A DNA stretch of 64,000 nt. Source: Coccinella septempunctata (taxonomy: Eukaryota; Arthropoda; Insecta; Coleoptera; Coccinellidae). Of the stretch, positions 49,366-61,100 are shown piece after piece. Below the pieces are notes generated by a model. That model did not search any database. It was not told where the DNA came from and worked only from the letters and a program-made list of their open reading frames with translations. The position numbers were made by a program, and so were the translations under genes. Positions within the stretch are counted from its first letter, which is position 1, and the number at the start of each line of letters is the position of its first letter. The stretch covers positions 43,822,116 to 43,886,115 of the forward strand of contig NC_058190.1 in assembly GCF_907165205.1 (NCBI RefSeq), in the 5' to 3' direction.

Positions 49366-50118
49366 TGTACATACTCGAGCTTGTCAGATTTTCATACAGA
49401 TGGTTGATCTTGGTGTTCCAGATGTGTTGCCGCATTCATCTGACACTAATCATGGGGGGTTTCTTAATCTGACAGTTTGAAGATGATAAAAAGGTATTTT
49501 TTTTTAAATATCCCCCTTCCTGTACCTCTAATCGTTTCTATATTCATCACGAAAGTTGTAGATAATAAAATTGTGTACAACTTTTGTCTGAAGCAATTTT
49601 TCATACTCTTCGCCGTATTCGAGTTAGAGGGCGATATGGGCGAGGAGCTCAGCCACACATGCGGAAGGCCAAGGTCAATGTAGAAACCCAGTCTAATGTA
49701 CGTACATTCATCGCCATATATCTTAAAAACGGTTGGACGTAGAAAAAATTGTTTCAGACAAAATTTGTAGAAAATGTTATGCTCTACAACTTTTATAAAG
49801 AATGCGAAAAGAATTTGAAGCCTAGGAGAGCAGATTCAAAATTCAATTCAAAAAAACCTGATTTTTGTTACCTTTTTGGCCAATTTTTATTGTTTCGGCT
49901 TGTTGAAACTGTCAGATTATATTTTTCCCGTCATTCTTGAATCATTAGCTTCAAAATAATAAAAAAATAGCCGCCGCGCTCGGAAATGTACACGTGACGT
50001 TTTTTTCGCAAGTTTGGCGACCACCCACACATTTTCAGATTAAGAAAATATATACTTTTCAAACATGTAATCAACTACATATATCTCAATCTGACATGCT
50101 CGAATATGTACAATGATC
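49366..50118. repeat. Inverted repeat pair with recurring AATCTGACA motif
   Basis: TTGTACATACTCGAGCTTGT followed by CAGATT at the left is mirrored by AATCTGACATGCTCGAATAT followed by GTACAA at the right. The motif AATCTGACA, or its complement, recurs at about 49183, 49468, 49912, 50089 and 50236. This may be a DNA element, but its outer boundaries are unclear. Confidence 0.5.
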
Positions 50119-50350
50119 GGTTTTTTTTACTATTCTGACAGGCTGTCCTAGACAATTCCCCCTATATACAGGTGTAATTTTTTGTAGAGATACTGATACT
50201 CTACAGGCTCCATGGTCTCTTCCCTTATATTAATCTGACACGCTCGAGTAAATCCCGAATATCTCTCTTGGGGTCCCCAACTACTTGTCTTAAAAATATT
50301 ATCAAATTAAGATATTTTATCGATTTCGAGAAACTGCCATAACTTCTTTA

Positions 50351-50535
50351 CTTTCGAAAATATCTGACAACGATAAAAACTTTTGACAGGCAATTTTCAC
50401 TGGGAATACGACACAATATTCAATTTCTTTCCACCCTTAGTACAAAAGATTGAAAAAGAATTAGTATAGTGTCGTATTCCTTGTGAAAAAGTGGCTGTAG
50501 AAAGTTTTCATCTTTTTTAGATATTTCCGAAAATA
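50351..50535. repeat. Long imperfect foldback hairpin
   Basis: The left arm 50351-50430 (with GGGAATACGACAC and AAAATATCT) is mirrored by 50447-50535 (with GTGTCGTATTCC and AGATATTT). The central loop is about 15-20 nt. The arms keep roughly three quarters pairing by eye. No coding signal. Confidence 0.72.
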
Positions 50536-51926
50536 AAAATGGTATGGCACATCCACAAAAACTCATATTATAATAATATAATAATTTGATTATATGTTTT
50601 TCCAAAAGACAAATGAAGATATCAAAATTTTATGACTTCAAAAATCATCAAAAAAAAAACTATGGTGATACATACCTAACCTAAAATAAAATAATTTCGT
50701 ATTGTCACCGTTTTTGGAGACAAATTTTTAGCACCTCTATCGTTCTCCTTCTCTCTACTCTCCATAGAATTATTCAATTCGATTAGCGTTATAGATCGCC
50801 CATCGAAAATAGCTGTAAAAAATCGAATTCCGAGATCATTAAATTTCAATGCCGGGAATTCAGCTCGAACCGATAACTTCGTTCGCATCAAAACTGGCTC
50901 ACTAGATGACACTGATGTGGCGGGTCCTTATGGACGCTGAGTAATGAAGTCGTTTTTATCCTACTTTTCGATTTCGGTAAATTAGGTAATTTAGAGTTGA
51001 GTCGAGTGGAGGACGGGATATTCAAATCAGCTTTTTTCAGATCCTTGTCTACAAACTGCCACGGGCACCTGTTCGACATCTAAAATAGTCTAATTGGATT
51101 TAGATGGCCACCAGTTTGTTCCCGGTCGGCAGAATTCGAATTTATATTCCGGTTCGGTTTATTTGGAGCTCTGCTCTCGTGGAACGCTAAGTGTTTTTTA
51201 TCATTCCCAGGATTTCCATAGGTGGGTGGAGATCTGAATATGAATTCGGAATGATGAAGACGTTCGATGGTTTGTGATGGGTCAGTCACTTTATTCGTTG
51301 GTATTTAGGCGTGTAGGAAGACATTTTACAGATAATGAAGACTGGAGTAACGTGGAAACAGAATGATTTATTGGGTTCGAGAACTGCATTTTAAACTGAC
51401 GTTTTTGTGACTGAATAATTTACATCGATTTTGCTCGGAAGTGAACAAAAAATTGAGGAAATTATTGTCGTGAAATCAGGAGCTTCTGATGTCTTACTCA
51501 AAACACTACCATAGAACTATGGTGGTTACCCATAATAAATCATAAGACGATGACATTGTTACCATAGCTTTTTTTTAATAGAGTTCTTCTGCTGCTTTTT
51601 TGAAAGTTTCCACATATTGTTTCAATGCTAAAATAATCTTCAGGATGCAGAAAGTCGAAACATACGAACAATAGAAAGAATAAAGTAATAAATAAATTCA
51701 AGAAACGGTGATTGAATAGGTAGGACTGAAACGCTGATATTTTTTTCAAATCGACAAGTATTTTACTGAAAACATAATAACGAACACTGTGAAGTAGGAA
51801 TAAACCATATATGTATTCGAATAGATTTGTTTCAAATAGCAACTTGCAACTTGCAAATTTCCATATGCTTCCCAGAGAATAATGATTATAAAGATTTTGA
51901 TTTTTTGGAATCAAGAAGGAGTCTTA
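50536..51926. other. No gene seen
   Basis: Moderate CpG at 50770-51290 with short frames on the minus strand (63-78 codons) lacking domains. Confidence 0.4.
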
Positions 51927-52607
51927 TATAGGGTGAGCCTTTGACTTGTACAAATATCAACAGTAGATTCTTGAGGTCATATGAAACACTTTTTTCTAAC
52001 CATTTTTTTCCGATTGGGCCCTGATAAAAAGATATAGGTAGTCATTTTAAGTTTGCAGAATAAGCTGTGCTACCGCTGGAAAAACCTAACCGTCAGAATT
52101 ACTAGCTCGATCTGTGACACTACACATCTGAGGATCTTTTAAACAGAGTTATATTCAGCAAAAGTACCTCATTTTTCAATTTCCCAGATACTCTTTAATT
52201 TTTGAACATCAAATTCCTCGAAGACGGAAATGAAAAATATGAAGAATACTTCTATTTCATAAAACGTTCAAATATTCATTAGATAGCATCCAACATCGTT
52301 TCAAGAGTTAGGTTCTGTGAATTTTTGGTATTTTTATGGTAAGTAATGGTCATAATGAGCAAACTGGAAGACGTGGGTGATATCTTGTGTTCGAAGAAGC
52401 TAAATCAAATAAATGAATGGACTATATTCAGTTCATTCGACAAAACCGTTTGTGAGAAAGAACTAAAAATAATTTTTTTATGGTTTTTCAACAGCCTGTA
52501 TCTTTCAAACCGAGCTGACTCGGAAAAAAAGAAAAAAAAATTGTTTCTCTTAACCTCAAGAATCTACTGTTGAAATTTTTGTACGAGTCAAAGATTCAGC
52601 CTGTATA
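51927..52607 (-). mobile_element. Family A MITE-like element
   Basis: Starts TATAGGGTGAGCCTTTGACT, with the first C of the end lost, and ends GAGTCAAAGATTCAGCCTGTA. Internal blocks are in the inverted order, with GGGCCCTGATAAAAAGATAT near the left. A perfect hairpin lies 43 bp past its right end. Confidence 0.8.
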
Positions 52608-52649
52608 GGCTCTGAACCGTAAATTTTCCAATGTTACAATGTTACAATG

Positions 52650-52699
52650 TTTTTTCAATACACCGATATCTAACAAGATATCGGTGTATTGAAAAAACT
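52650..52699. repeat. Perfect 22-bp inverted repeat with 6-nt loop
   Basis: The arms at 52650-52671 and 52678-52699 are exact reverse complements over 22 bp, separated by TAACAA. Each arm carries CAATACACCGATATC or its complement. It is preceded by a direct repeat of TGTTACAA at 52633-52648. Confidence 0.93.
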
Positions 52700-53800
52700 G
52701 CTTCTGACAAATAGTGTTCAATCTTTTCAACAATCATTTTTCTGCATGAAAAGTTTCGGGAAAAGTGAACCAATAATAATTGTGAGGGACAGCAATCTGA
52801 AATTCTTCAAAACCAACGGAAAACGTTAGGTCATCTGTTAGCAGTTGGACGGGTTTGGAAATCTCCCTAGATACTGATCCGTATCTGAATGGAGAGGAAT
52901 CATTGACGATAAGTGTCAAGAGCCATCCTGAAATATATGGAATATCGGTTTCTTTTATCGATTAAGGATATCCGTTCATACTATCTACCAGATTTTTCGA
53001 AAGTTACACAATTAAAATCAGCATATTAGTCTCAGATTGCCCATTCAAAAGAAGAACAGTATAGTCTACAATATGATAGGCAATTCCTCGAATCTTGAGT
53101 TAGGATGAAAAAATGTGGAAAATTCACTTTTTCATGATTTGATCGGAGAATTTTGAGCTTTAAGCGTCGGGGATAGTGAAAAATGCTGTCATTTTTCGAA
53201 ATGAATCTCAAGCTCATCTAATTCATCATGAAATGTGATAAATTTTCCATTTTGTAAAAGTTTGAGTGTACGTGATGAATGGAAACGTATGCCATTTTAT
53301 GAATGTATTACGCTTTTTTTATAAAGCCCTAAAAGAAGGAAGTACTGAATCTCATTTTGTTATTAAGTGGAGGTTACTCCTTCTGCATACTAAAAACATT
53401 AACCTTGTATTTACATCAGATATAAAGATTGATTGTACCGTTTCGAAATCTGTATGAAAAATGCATTCTTTTAGAAGTTGGTCATTGAGACATTCATGGA
53501 TTCTATTTCCACCACCCATGCTCAAACTTTTCCAAATCAGAATATTCATGGCAATTCATGATTTTTCCCCAAATCACTAAGATATGCTGTATATGTATTG
53601 GTAGATTCCATGAACAATATTATACCACGAAAAAATCGTTCTACGGATGGAAGTTCTATGGATGTGGCAGAAATCTTTAATTCGAAAAAAAGCCCCTACT
53701 AGGAAATATTGCAGCCTTCATAATATGACCCTCTACCTTGTTTTGAGATGTGTATTACTTAGAAACGAAAAAACCAATGCCTAGATATATCGCGTCATAT
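52700..53800. other. No gene seen
   Basis: AT-rich. Nothing supported beyond the AATAAA noted for the candidate exon. Confidence 0.45.
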
Positions 53801-53933
53801 TTTATTCCATGTTTAATAGCAATGCAGAAATCCAGATTGAAATGAGAGATAATTTAACGTGTTAAATGATCCGCACCAATCGGAACCGAATCAGGTTCCA
53901 GAACTAGACTCCAAGAGTCCATCCACATCCTAT

Positions 53934-54124
53934 TCAGGTGTTCCCTAGCATTTCACACATCCTGGGAGTCAGGCACAGGTGCAGGTCGACGCTGAAGGCA
54001 AGGTTGTCTACATGCACCTCCGAGTGACCGTTGCCGGCTTGAGCGGGCCTCGAGATATGCAACTGGACAAGCGATAACCTGTTTTCGAGAACTGTAGATA
54101 TGGGAACAGGGTCGGAATCGCCGA
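53934..54124 (-). CDS. Candidate 3'-terminal exon, unknown protein (low confidence)
   Basis: A GC-richer island has an open frame on the minus strand from a TTGCAG acceptor before 54124 to a TGA at 53934-53936. It includes ENRLSLVQLHISRPAQ and VHVDNLAFSVDLHLCL. An AATAAA is present about 130 bp downstream (plus-strand TTTATT at 53801-53806). I do not recognise the protein. The other minus frames are also open for long stretches. A plus-strand frame (VQVDAEGKVVYMHLRVTVAG, ending at TAA at about 54074) looks equally protein-like, so strand and even coding status are unsettled. The acceptor lacks a strong pyrimidine tract. Confidence 0.3.
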
Positions 54125-54572
54125 CTGCAACACGGCTTCACTTATTACCTGAAATAGGACTTTGAAATGATTCTAATGGGTCCAATTCTTCTTCATCCAT
54201 CAAATTTGGCGAGAACGTGTGGCATCATGATCAATTTTTGGTGGCAAGAGGTTGGGATAAGATCGTCTAATAGTGTGTAACAAGGAGGCAATAGAAATAT
54301 TGAAATTCATTTATCCTTTTGGATCTTATATGAAACTTAAATATGTAGGAAATGATGAGTGAATTTGCTTCGATGAATAGCGAGTGAATATGAATATTAT
54401 TAAAGAGCAGAAGACCATTGTTGATAAGAAGAAATGAATTAGGGAATGAAATGGTTGGTGTTGATAAAGTTCGTATCAAATCACATTATATCTACAATCT
54501 CTTAGATTCTAGAGCAAATATTCTTTGAGCTCCTGACTTGTAGGAGTGCAGCTCAATTTCGATTGTCTGCTA

Positions 54573-55838
54573 CGATATCTAGTTAGACTAGACCAGTTCC
54601 ATGCATAAAACAAATATTGCGTTACCATAGCAACGAACAATAACTCATTAGAAGTTTCAGTGTGAAGTTTGAGGTCAAAAAATTAAACCAGAGTTACGCG
54701 ATAAATTAGAAGAAAGAAGATGTCCACCGAATATGAATATCGAAAAATTGGAGTATCGAGCCATCATCAAGTACCTGCATTTAAAAGGGTTAAGAGGTAA
54801 GTAGATTTACGAAGATATGCTTAATACCCTTGGTGATCAATGTCCCTCGTTTGCGACCGTGAAAAATTGGACTGCAAGCTTCAAAAGAGGTAAATTTTCC
54901 ATTGAAGATGATGACAGATCGGTAAGGCTAGTTTCTGTGTGTCCGAAAATATCGATGCAACTGCATCGATATGACATGATTTTATCAGACCGTCGAATTG
55001 GGCTAAAACGGATATTTGAAGCACTGAATATTTCATACGATCGCGTTTATCATATAGTTAACTTAAGTTTGGACATGAGAAAAATTGCTGCAAAATTGAT
55101 CCCCAAATGTTTGAATGTTGACCAAAAGCGTACAAGGGTAGAAGCATGGCGTTCGATTTGAAAACGATGTAGACTTCATAAGAGAATTGTTACTATGGAT
55201 AAGACTTGGGTACATTTCTACGATCCAGAAACAAAGCAACAATCGATGGAATGGCGACACGCTGGTTCTCCAAGACCTAAGAAGTTTTGTGTCCAAAAAT
55301 CTGCTGAAAAAGTTCTTGCTTCAGTTTTTTGGGATTGCCATGGAGTAATCATGATTGATTTTTGGATAAGGGTAGAACAGTAACCGGAGATTACTATTCG
55401 ACATTACTGGCCACTCTACGGAAAAAAATCAAAGAGAAAAGACGCGGAAAGCTATCCAAAGGTGTTTTGTTTTTGCAGGACAACGCCATTGCACACAAAT
55501 CTCATGTTGCCATGCAAAAAATTCGTAATTTAGGGTTTGAATTACTAGAACACCTCATTATTCATCAGATTTGGCTCCATCCGACTGTCATCTCTTTCCT
55601 CAACTGAAAAAAAGTTTAAAGGGTCGTAGATTTTCTTTCAACAAGGAGCTAATAAAAGCTGTGGAGGTTTGGTTTGCAGAGCAAGAAGAAATATTTTTTT
55701 GAAAGGTCCAGGGACGTTGAAGGTTTGCTGTAATAAATGTATCCAATAAAGAGGAGAATATTTTGAGTGATAAAATATTTTGACATTGAAATTTTGTTTG
55801 GTTTTATGGTAGGCTAAGAATTTTTCAATATATCCTCG
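54573..55838 (+). mobile_element. mariner copy 4, near full length
   Basis: Flanked by TA at 54571-54572 and 55839-55840. The right inverted repeat is complete (ending TTCAATATATCCTCG), but the left one has lost about 10 bp: it reads CGATATCTAGTTAG where other copies read CGAGGATRTATTGATATCTAG. The body is about 1.27 kb, with the leader, coding region and 3' UTR colinear with copy 2. Confidence 0.92.
54720..55733 (+). pseudogene. mariner transposase, frameshifted
   Basis: The start ATGTCCACC is at 54720, but the frame shifts within the first dozen codons. The N-terminal domain (MLNTLGDQCPSFATVKNW) is readable at 54817-55161, interrupted after RVEAWRSI. The core restarts at MDKTWVHFYDPET (55195), where the residue after the first catalytic aspartate is lysine instead of glutamate. 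A one-base loss near 55362 changes frame before GDYYSTLL and FLQDNAIAHKSHVAM. Another shift follows before the third aspartate motif (SDCHLFPQL), where the usual tyrosine codon is altered. It resembles copy 2 in overall layout but has its own set of lesions. Confidence 0.9.
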
Positions 55839-56089
55839 TATATAAAGACCTGGGTCTTTTGCAGTTCGAGGAATAGACTGGCTCGAGCTCTTCAGCAAAC
55901 TTTCACGCACAACTGTCAATCCATTTAAAACTGAACCGAATAGTTAGTTCCTTATTTGGCCACCAACTGATCAGTTACAGTAGATTATAGACAGCCAATT
56001 TTACAGTCCGTTTCTATTTTATTTTTCAGTTTGTGGCTAATGGCAAGATCAGTTCTTCTTCATGAACAAATCCTGAGTGGATTCTGGAA

Positions 56090-56400
56090 TTTTTCGACTC
56101 AATCATCAGCTTAGGCGCTTCAGATTTGGGCGGGCTGCCCTAGTGCCCCCCTGGTCGAAGATTCCGTGCGCTACCCGCTACCCGAATCGCTACCCTCAAG
56201 CTGTTTGCTTATTAATTAGAGAGTAGGTCATAAACACCCCGCGGTCGCCGATGCCTCAACGCTCTAAGTGCAGTCCGGTTTGTTGTTTCCCTTCTTTCTT
56301 CTCCGTGTTTTTTTCGTTCTCCGCGACCTCTTCTTCCTTCAATCACGAACTTGATTATCGTGAGCGCCTTCGATCAGACTTTTATGGATTCCAATTTCAT
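56090..56400. promoter_or_regulatory. GC-rich island, function unknown
   Basis: Includes CGCTACCCGCTACCCGAATC and ACACCCCGCGGTCGCCGATG plus a TTATTAATTAG homeodomain-type word. It lies between mariner copies 4 and 5. No open frame of note. Confidence 0.25.
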
Positions 56401-56715
56401 GACCGTTGCTGAGCCATGTAGGTATCCCGTGGAATTCCTCTGATTTATCACTTGATTGTTTTTATGCAATCAATCATGCGGATAATGATCATCCTTGGGT
56501 TGGATATATACTACCTAGTCCTGGTCGATTGAGAAAAAGGATCTGCTTTCATCCATATTGTTTGTATGGCTAGTTCGAGGTGGGTGAAATTTAACAGTCC
56601 TTCCGTGGAAGGTACTCTATGTTTGATTTTTTGATCAGTGATTCCTCTAGATAATTTCTATATGGTTCATAAACAGAACATATAGCAGTGTTTGATAACC
56701 TTTGATGATATTGTA

Positions 56716-57980
56716 CGAGGATATATTGAAAAATACTCAGCCTACTATAGAACCAAACAAAATTTCAATGTCGAAATATTTTATTACTCAACATATTCTC
56801 CTCTTAATTGGATACATTTATTACAGCGAACCTGCAACGTCTCTAGACCTTTGACAAAATGTTTCTTCTTGCTCTGCAAACCAGACCTCCACAGCTTTTA
56901 TAACCTCCTCGTAGGAAGAAAATTTACGACCTTTTAAACTTTTTTTCAATTGAGGAAAGAGATGATAGTCGGATGGAGCCAAAACTGTTGAAAAAGGGGG
57001 GTGTTCTAGTATGTAATTCAAACCCTGAATCACGAACTATTTGCATGGCAACATGAGATTTGTTTCTGCAAAAACAAAACACCTTTGGATAGCTTTCCGC
57101 GTCTTTTCTCTTTAATTTTTCCCGTAGACTGGTCAGTAGTGTCGAATAGTAATCTTCGTTTATTGTTCTACCCTCATCCAAAAAATCAATAATGATTACT
57201 CCAGGCCAATCCCAAAAAACTGAAGCAAGAACTTTTCCAGCAGATTTTTGACTTCTTAAATCTTGGAGAACCAGAGTGTCGCCATTCCATCGATTGTTGC
57301 TTTGTTTCTGGATCATAGAAGTGTACCCAAGTCTCATCCATAGGAACAATTCGGTTTGAGAAGTCTACATCGTATTCAATTGGAGCACAGATCGAACGCG
57401 ATGCTTCTACCCTTGCACGCTTTTGGTCAACATTCAAACATTTGGGGATCAATTTTGCAGCAATTTCTCTCACGTCCAAATTGACGTGAACTATATGATG
57501 AACGCGTTCGTATGAAATATTCAGTGCTTCACATATCCGTTTTAGCCCAATTCGACGATCTGATAAAATCATGTCATGAACTGCATCGATATTTTCGGGG
57601 ACTGACACAGAAACTGGCCTTCCTGATCAGTGATCATCTTGAATGGAAAATTTACCTCTTTTGAAGCTTGTAGTCCAGTTTTTCACGGTCGCGTGCAAAG
57701 GACATTGATCGTCAAGGATATTAAGCATATCTTCGTAAATCTGCTTACCTCTTAGGACCATTTTAAATTCAGGTACTTGATGATGGCTCTATACTCCAAT
57801 TTTTCGATTTTTACAATTTCGGTGGACTTCTTCTTTCTTTTAATTTATTGCGTACCTCTGGTTTACTTTTTTGACTTCACACTGACACTTTTAATTAATA
57901 ATTGTTCTTTGCTATGTTAACGCATTATTTCTTTTATCCATGGAACTGGTTTAGGCTAACTAGACATCAATACATCCTCG
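56716..57980 (-). mobile_element. mariner copy 5, near full length
   Basis: A 1265-bp copy bounded by TA at 56714-56715 and 57981-57982. Both inverted repeats are present (CGAGGATATATTGAAAAATA left, and CATCAATACATCCTCG right). It lies only 0.9 kb from copy 4, in the opposite orientation, so the two copies could pair as a long inverted repeat. Confidence 0.92.
56806..57830 (-). pseudogene. mariner transposase, start codon lost and frameshifted
   Basis: The position of the initiator ATGTCCACC in copies 2 and 4 reads AAGTCCACC here. The helix-turn-helix half is well kept at 57186-57608 (VPENIDAVHDMILSDRRIGL, YERVHHIVHVNLD), and that frame runs into MDETWVHFYDPETKQQ. The core then shifts frame around 57240, where a short deletion removes the KKFRVQ segment. 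The second-aspartate motif is lost by deletion (FCFCRNKSHVAM in place of FLQDNAPAHKSHVAM). The C-terminus (APSDYHLFPQLKKSLKGRKF) is readable at 56821-57033. Confidence 0.88.
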
Positions 57981-58039
57981 TATATTAGAAGATCTGTTCA
58001 CCCCAGACTTTTTTTGAGCGGATTTCAAATTGTGGGAAT

Positions 58040-58157
58040 CCACTCAGCCTGTATCTTTCAATCCGAGCCGATTCGGAAAGAATAGTGAAGGAAAAAGTCT
58101 CTTGACCTCAAGAATCTACTGTTGAAATATTTGTACCAGTCAAAAACTAACCCGGTA
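58040..58157 (+). repeat. Family A right-end fragment
   Basis: Contains CAGCCTGTATCTTTCAATCC, GAGCCGATTCGGAAA and the terminal ACCAGTCAAAAACTAACCCG. About 118 bp, just outside mariner copy 5. Confidence 0.68.
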
Positions 58158-61100
58158 TAGACATAGCCGATTCACAAAATCTATGTCTGATTTAGATATG
58201 TAGATTGCCCTAAATTTGAAATCCAAGGATCACAGGAGATTCGCCCAGTACAATCAATGGAAATTTGTCAAAATATTCGGTTTCAAATTCCATCTCCATT
58301 CCAAAAAATTCCTCATTACCTTTCGTTGAATCTGCAGGAACATCATCTTAGTCATGTAAACGATTTACTAACTGACATTGACGTAACAGAAGTAGGTGAG
58401 TAAATAACGATAGATTATGAGAAGCACCATTCCCACAAGGACTTCCCAATCGTGTTCCTTGCCAAGAGGAAGATAAATGGGAGGAACATCGTGATTGAAT
58501 GCGTATTGTACAACATTAAATTGTTAACGACAGCGACCTCTGGAGGACGATGCGTCACTTGGTGGCGCCTTTCTTGCCATATGCGGAGAATTCTAACAGC
58601 GACTTATAGTAGCTAATCACTTCGAGGAATGTTCGGTTACTGGAAGATTTTACCTAATTAGGATTACCTCTAGGAACGAGAACAATGAATAGATGGATTC
58701 AAACGTTCAACTCGTTAAATCGGTTTTTGTTCAAGGTAACAACTTCGAGCTTCCTAATACTTCTCTCCTATAATGCAGTTGGACGTCTTTATCAGTGTAA
58801 TAGCCGTTTCCCTCGATAGCTTGTTATTTGTGCACTGAACAAATCATAATTTTGTACTTTCTCCTGATTTTCTAGAAGCAAAGTTTGCAGACTAGTTCTA
58901 TCTTCTGTTACAAGAAAGGCTTCACTTTTAAACACACCCTATCTTTACAAAATAAATAGCCTTATATAGCCAGAAAAAGAAAGGGCTCAAAACGAATGGA
59001 ATTGAATATGGAAAACAGATCTTATCCTTCTCTGTAAGAAAATTGTATAGTATTGTCTTTCTTCCATTCAGAACTCATGTCTCAGTTCTTTGTTTCACCA
59101 ATTACAGATAAGATCATGAAATCCAACACCGATAAATGAATTAATGTGTAATTTACGAAGTTGTTACGTGTAAGTGTCATTATCCTATTAAACCATAAAG
59201 AACAGGGAATTTATGAATATTTTATTGGAGTTTCATCTGATACAAACGAGTTTCTGACAATGAACCCACCGAATCGAAACTACTCGAAGCACTAACAATA
59301 ATTGTTCCTACATTTTCTTAATATCGGCATAATTTATTAACAATAAATAACCCCAAATTACTGTTATTCATTGCATGAACAGTACAATTACCCATTAATA
59401 AATTAATTAAAAGTTTTTATTGCATACTTTGAGGACTGATGGGTAAGAAATGCAAATAAGTTGTCGGTAGGACTTCCTCATCGGTCTATTTTGTTCTTGT
59501 TGGTTTGGGTGGAATGAACTATTAATAATCGAGAGTTTGGAATGATCTACCAGTTTTCATAATGTATCGAGCGTTGATTGAAATTCTTCGCCAGGAAGTC
59601 TATGAAAATTTTAGAGATTATGTGATGTCTTTTGATTCAGCATTAAGCCTGCAGTACACTATTTCCTGGTTAGCTCCTGTAGTCTACACTACTTTTGTCG
59701 AATTACGAGTTGCAATTGGCAAAGAGGGTGAGTAAAAGAGATGAAAATCAACAGCAAGCATTCATCATTGATATCACTTCAGAAACGGATCAGTATTGAA
59801 GGCGAATTGAAATATACTGTATGATATATTAATTTTTAGCGAAATAGGGAATTGACCACAATGTTTTTGCTTATAACTGTTTTCCAGGATAAAAGAAGCA
59901 AACGTAAAATGCTCTCAAACTTGAATAAGCAATGAAAGAAATTGAACTATTAGAAAACTACCACTAAAAACCGTTCAGAATTGCAATTTTTCTGTAAGCT
60001 TATGAAAAGTTACAGATTGGCTTACAGATGAAAGCAGAATACCACCATAAGCCAATTAGATTAAGAGTTTTCCGACAGAGAATAATTCAGGAATACCATC
60101 AAGTATTCGAATTATGTTTGTAGCATTGTATGGAAGCCAATGAAGCTCTATTCGAACTTTCAATATGAATGATATCGTTGACTGAAAATTTCAGGGAGGT
60201 AATCTAGTTTTTTTACCCAATTCCAAGAACACAATTGAAGCAAATCTCTCATCCTAAGAAAATGGAAGGCAGAATTCAGCAATTTGCTGCTAACTTCTCA
60301 GAGATTCGAAACTGTCGAGAATTAACCAGAAGTGTCCGAATGGCTCATACAGATTGTTAGTGAAAGTGAGTAGGCAGTTCTGAATGACAGCGGCAGTCGG
60401 GCCGTCCTCACCTGTAATTTCACAGCACCGTCCCTTGTTACCCAATTAAAACAACATCCATTTATACTAACCACCCCGGTTTTTGTGGTTATTTAGTCCT
60501 CAGGCCTCGGATATAATTTCCATATTTGTTCCCATTGTTGCCATCAGTAGTTACTGGAATTTTTTCGACGAATGATCGTCGTAAATTGGGATGGGCGAAC
60601 CCGAGTTATTCGACTATTCATCGCGTCATTATTTCTTTTGAGGATGTGATCGAGTATCTGAAAGATTATCCTGATAAAGGAGGTGAAGCTACGGTGGGAA
60701 TTCTGTGAACTAATAGAAAAAATTGTTCAGAAAACACGGTTGATATTCGTCATTTTGTTTTTCAATCGCATCAAATCTTCACAAAAAGTTATTGATTCAG
60801 AAAAAAACGCAAATACAGGGTATCCGGATTCAACGTTCATATATTTCCGTGGGCTGATTCTAGAGGTCAAAGTATGAAGATAACTTGATATCAACTTAGG
60901 TCCTAAAATACATCCTAGGAGCCTCTTCATAACATGAAAAAATTCGCTAAATTTGCTATAGCTTTGTCAAAATTTGGCGGATTCAAATGAAATTTTGAAG
61001 ATAAATGGTTTACTATTTTGTTCTAGAAAAATGCCCGAACAAGTCAATTTTCATTTCGAATAACTCAACTTTTCGAGTATAATGGAGAAGTTTGTAATGT

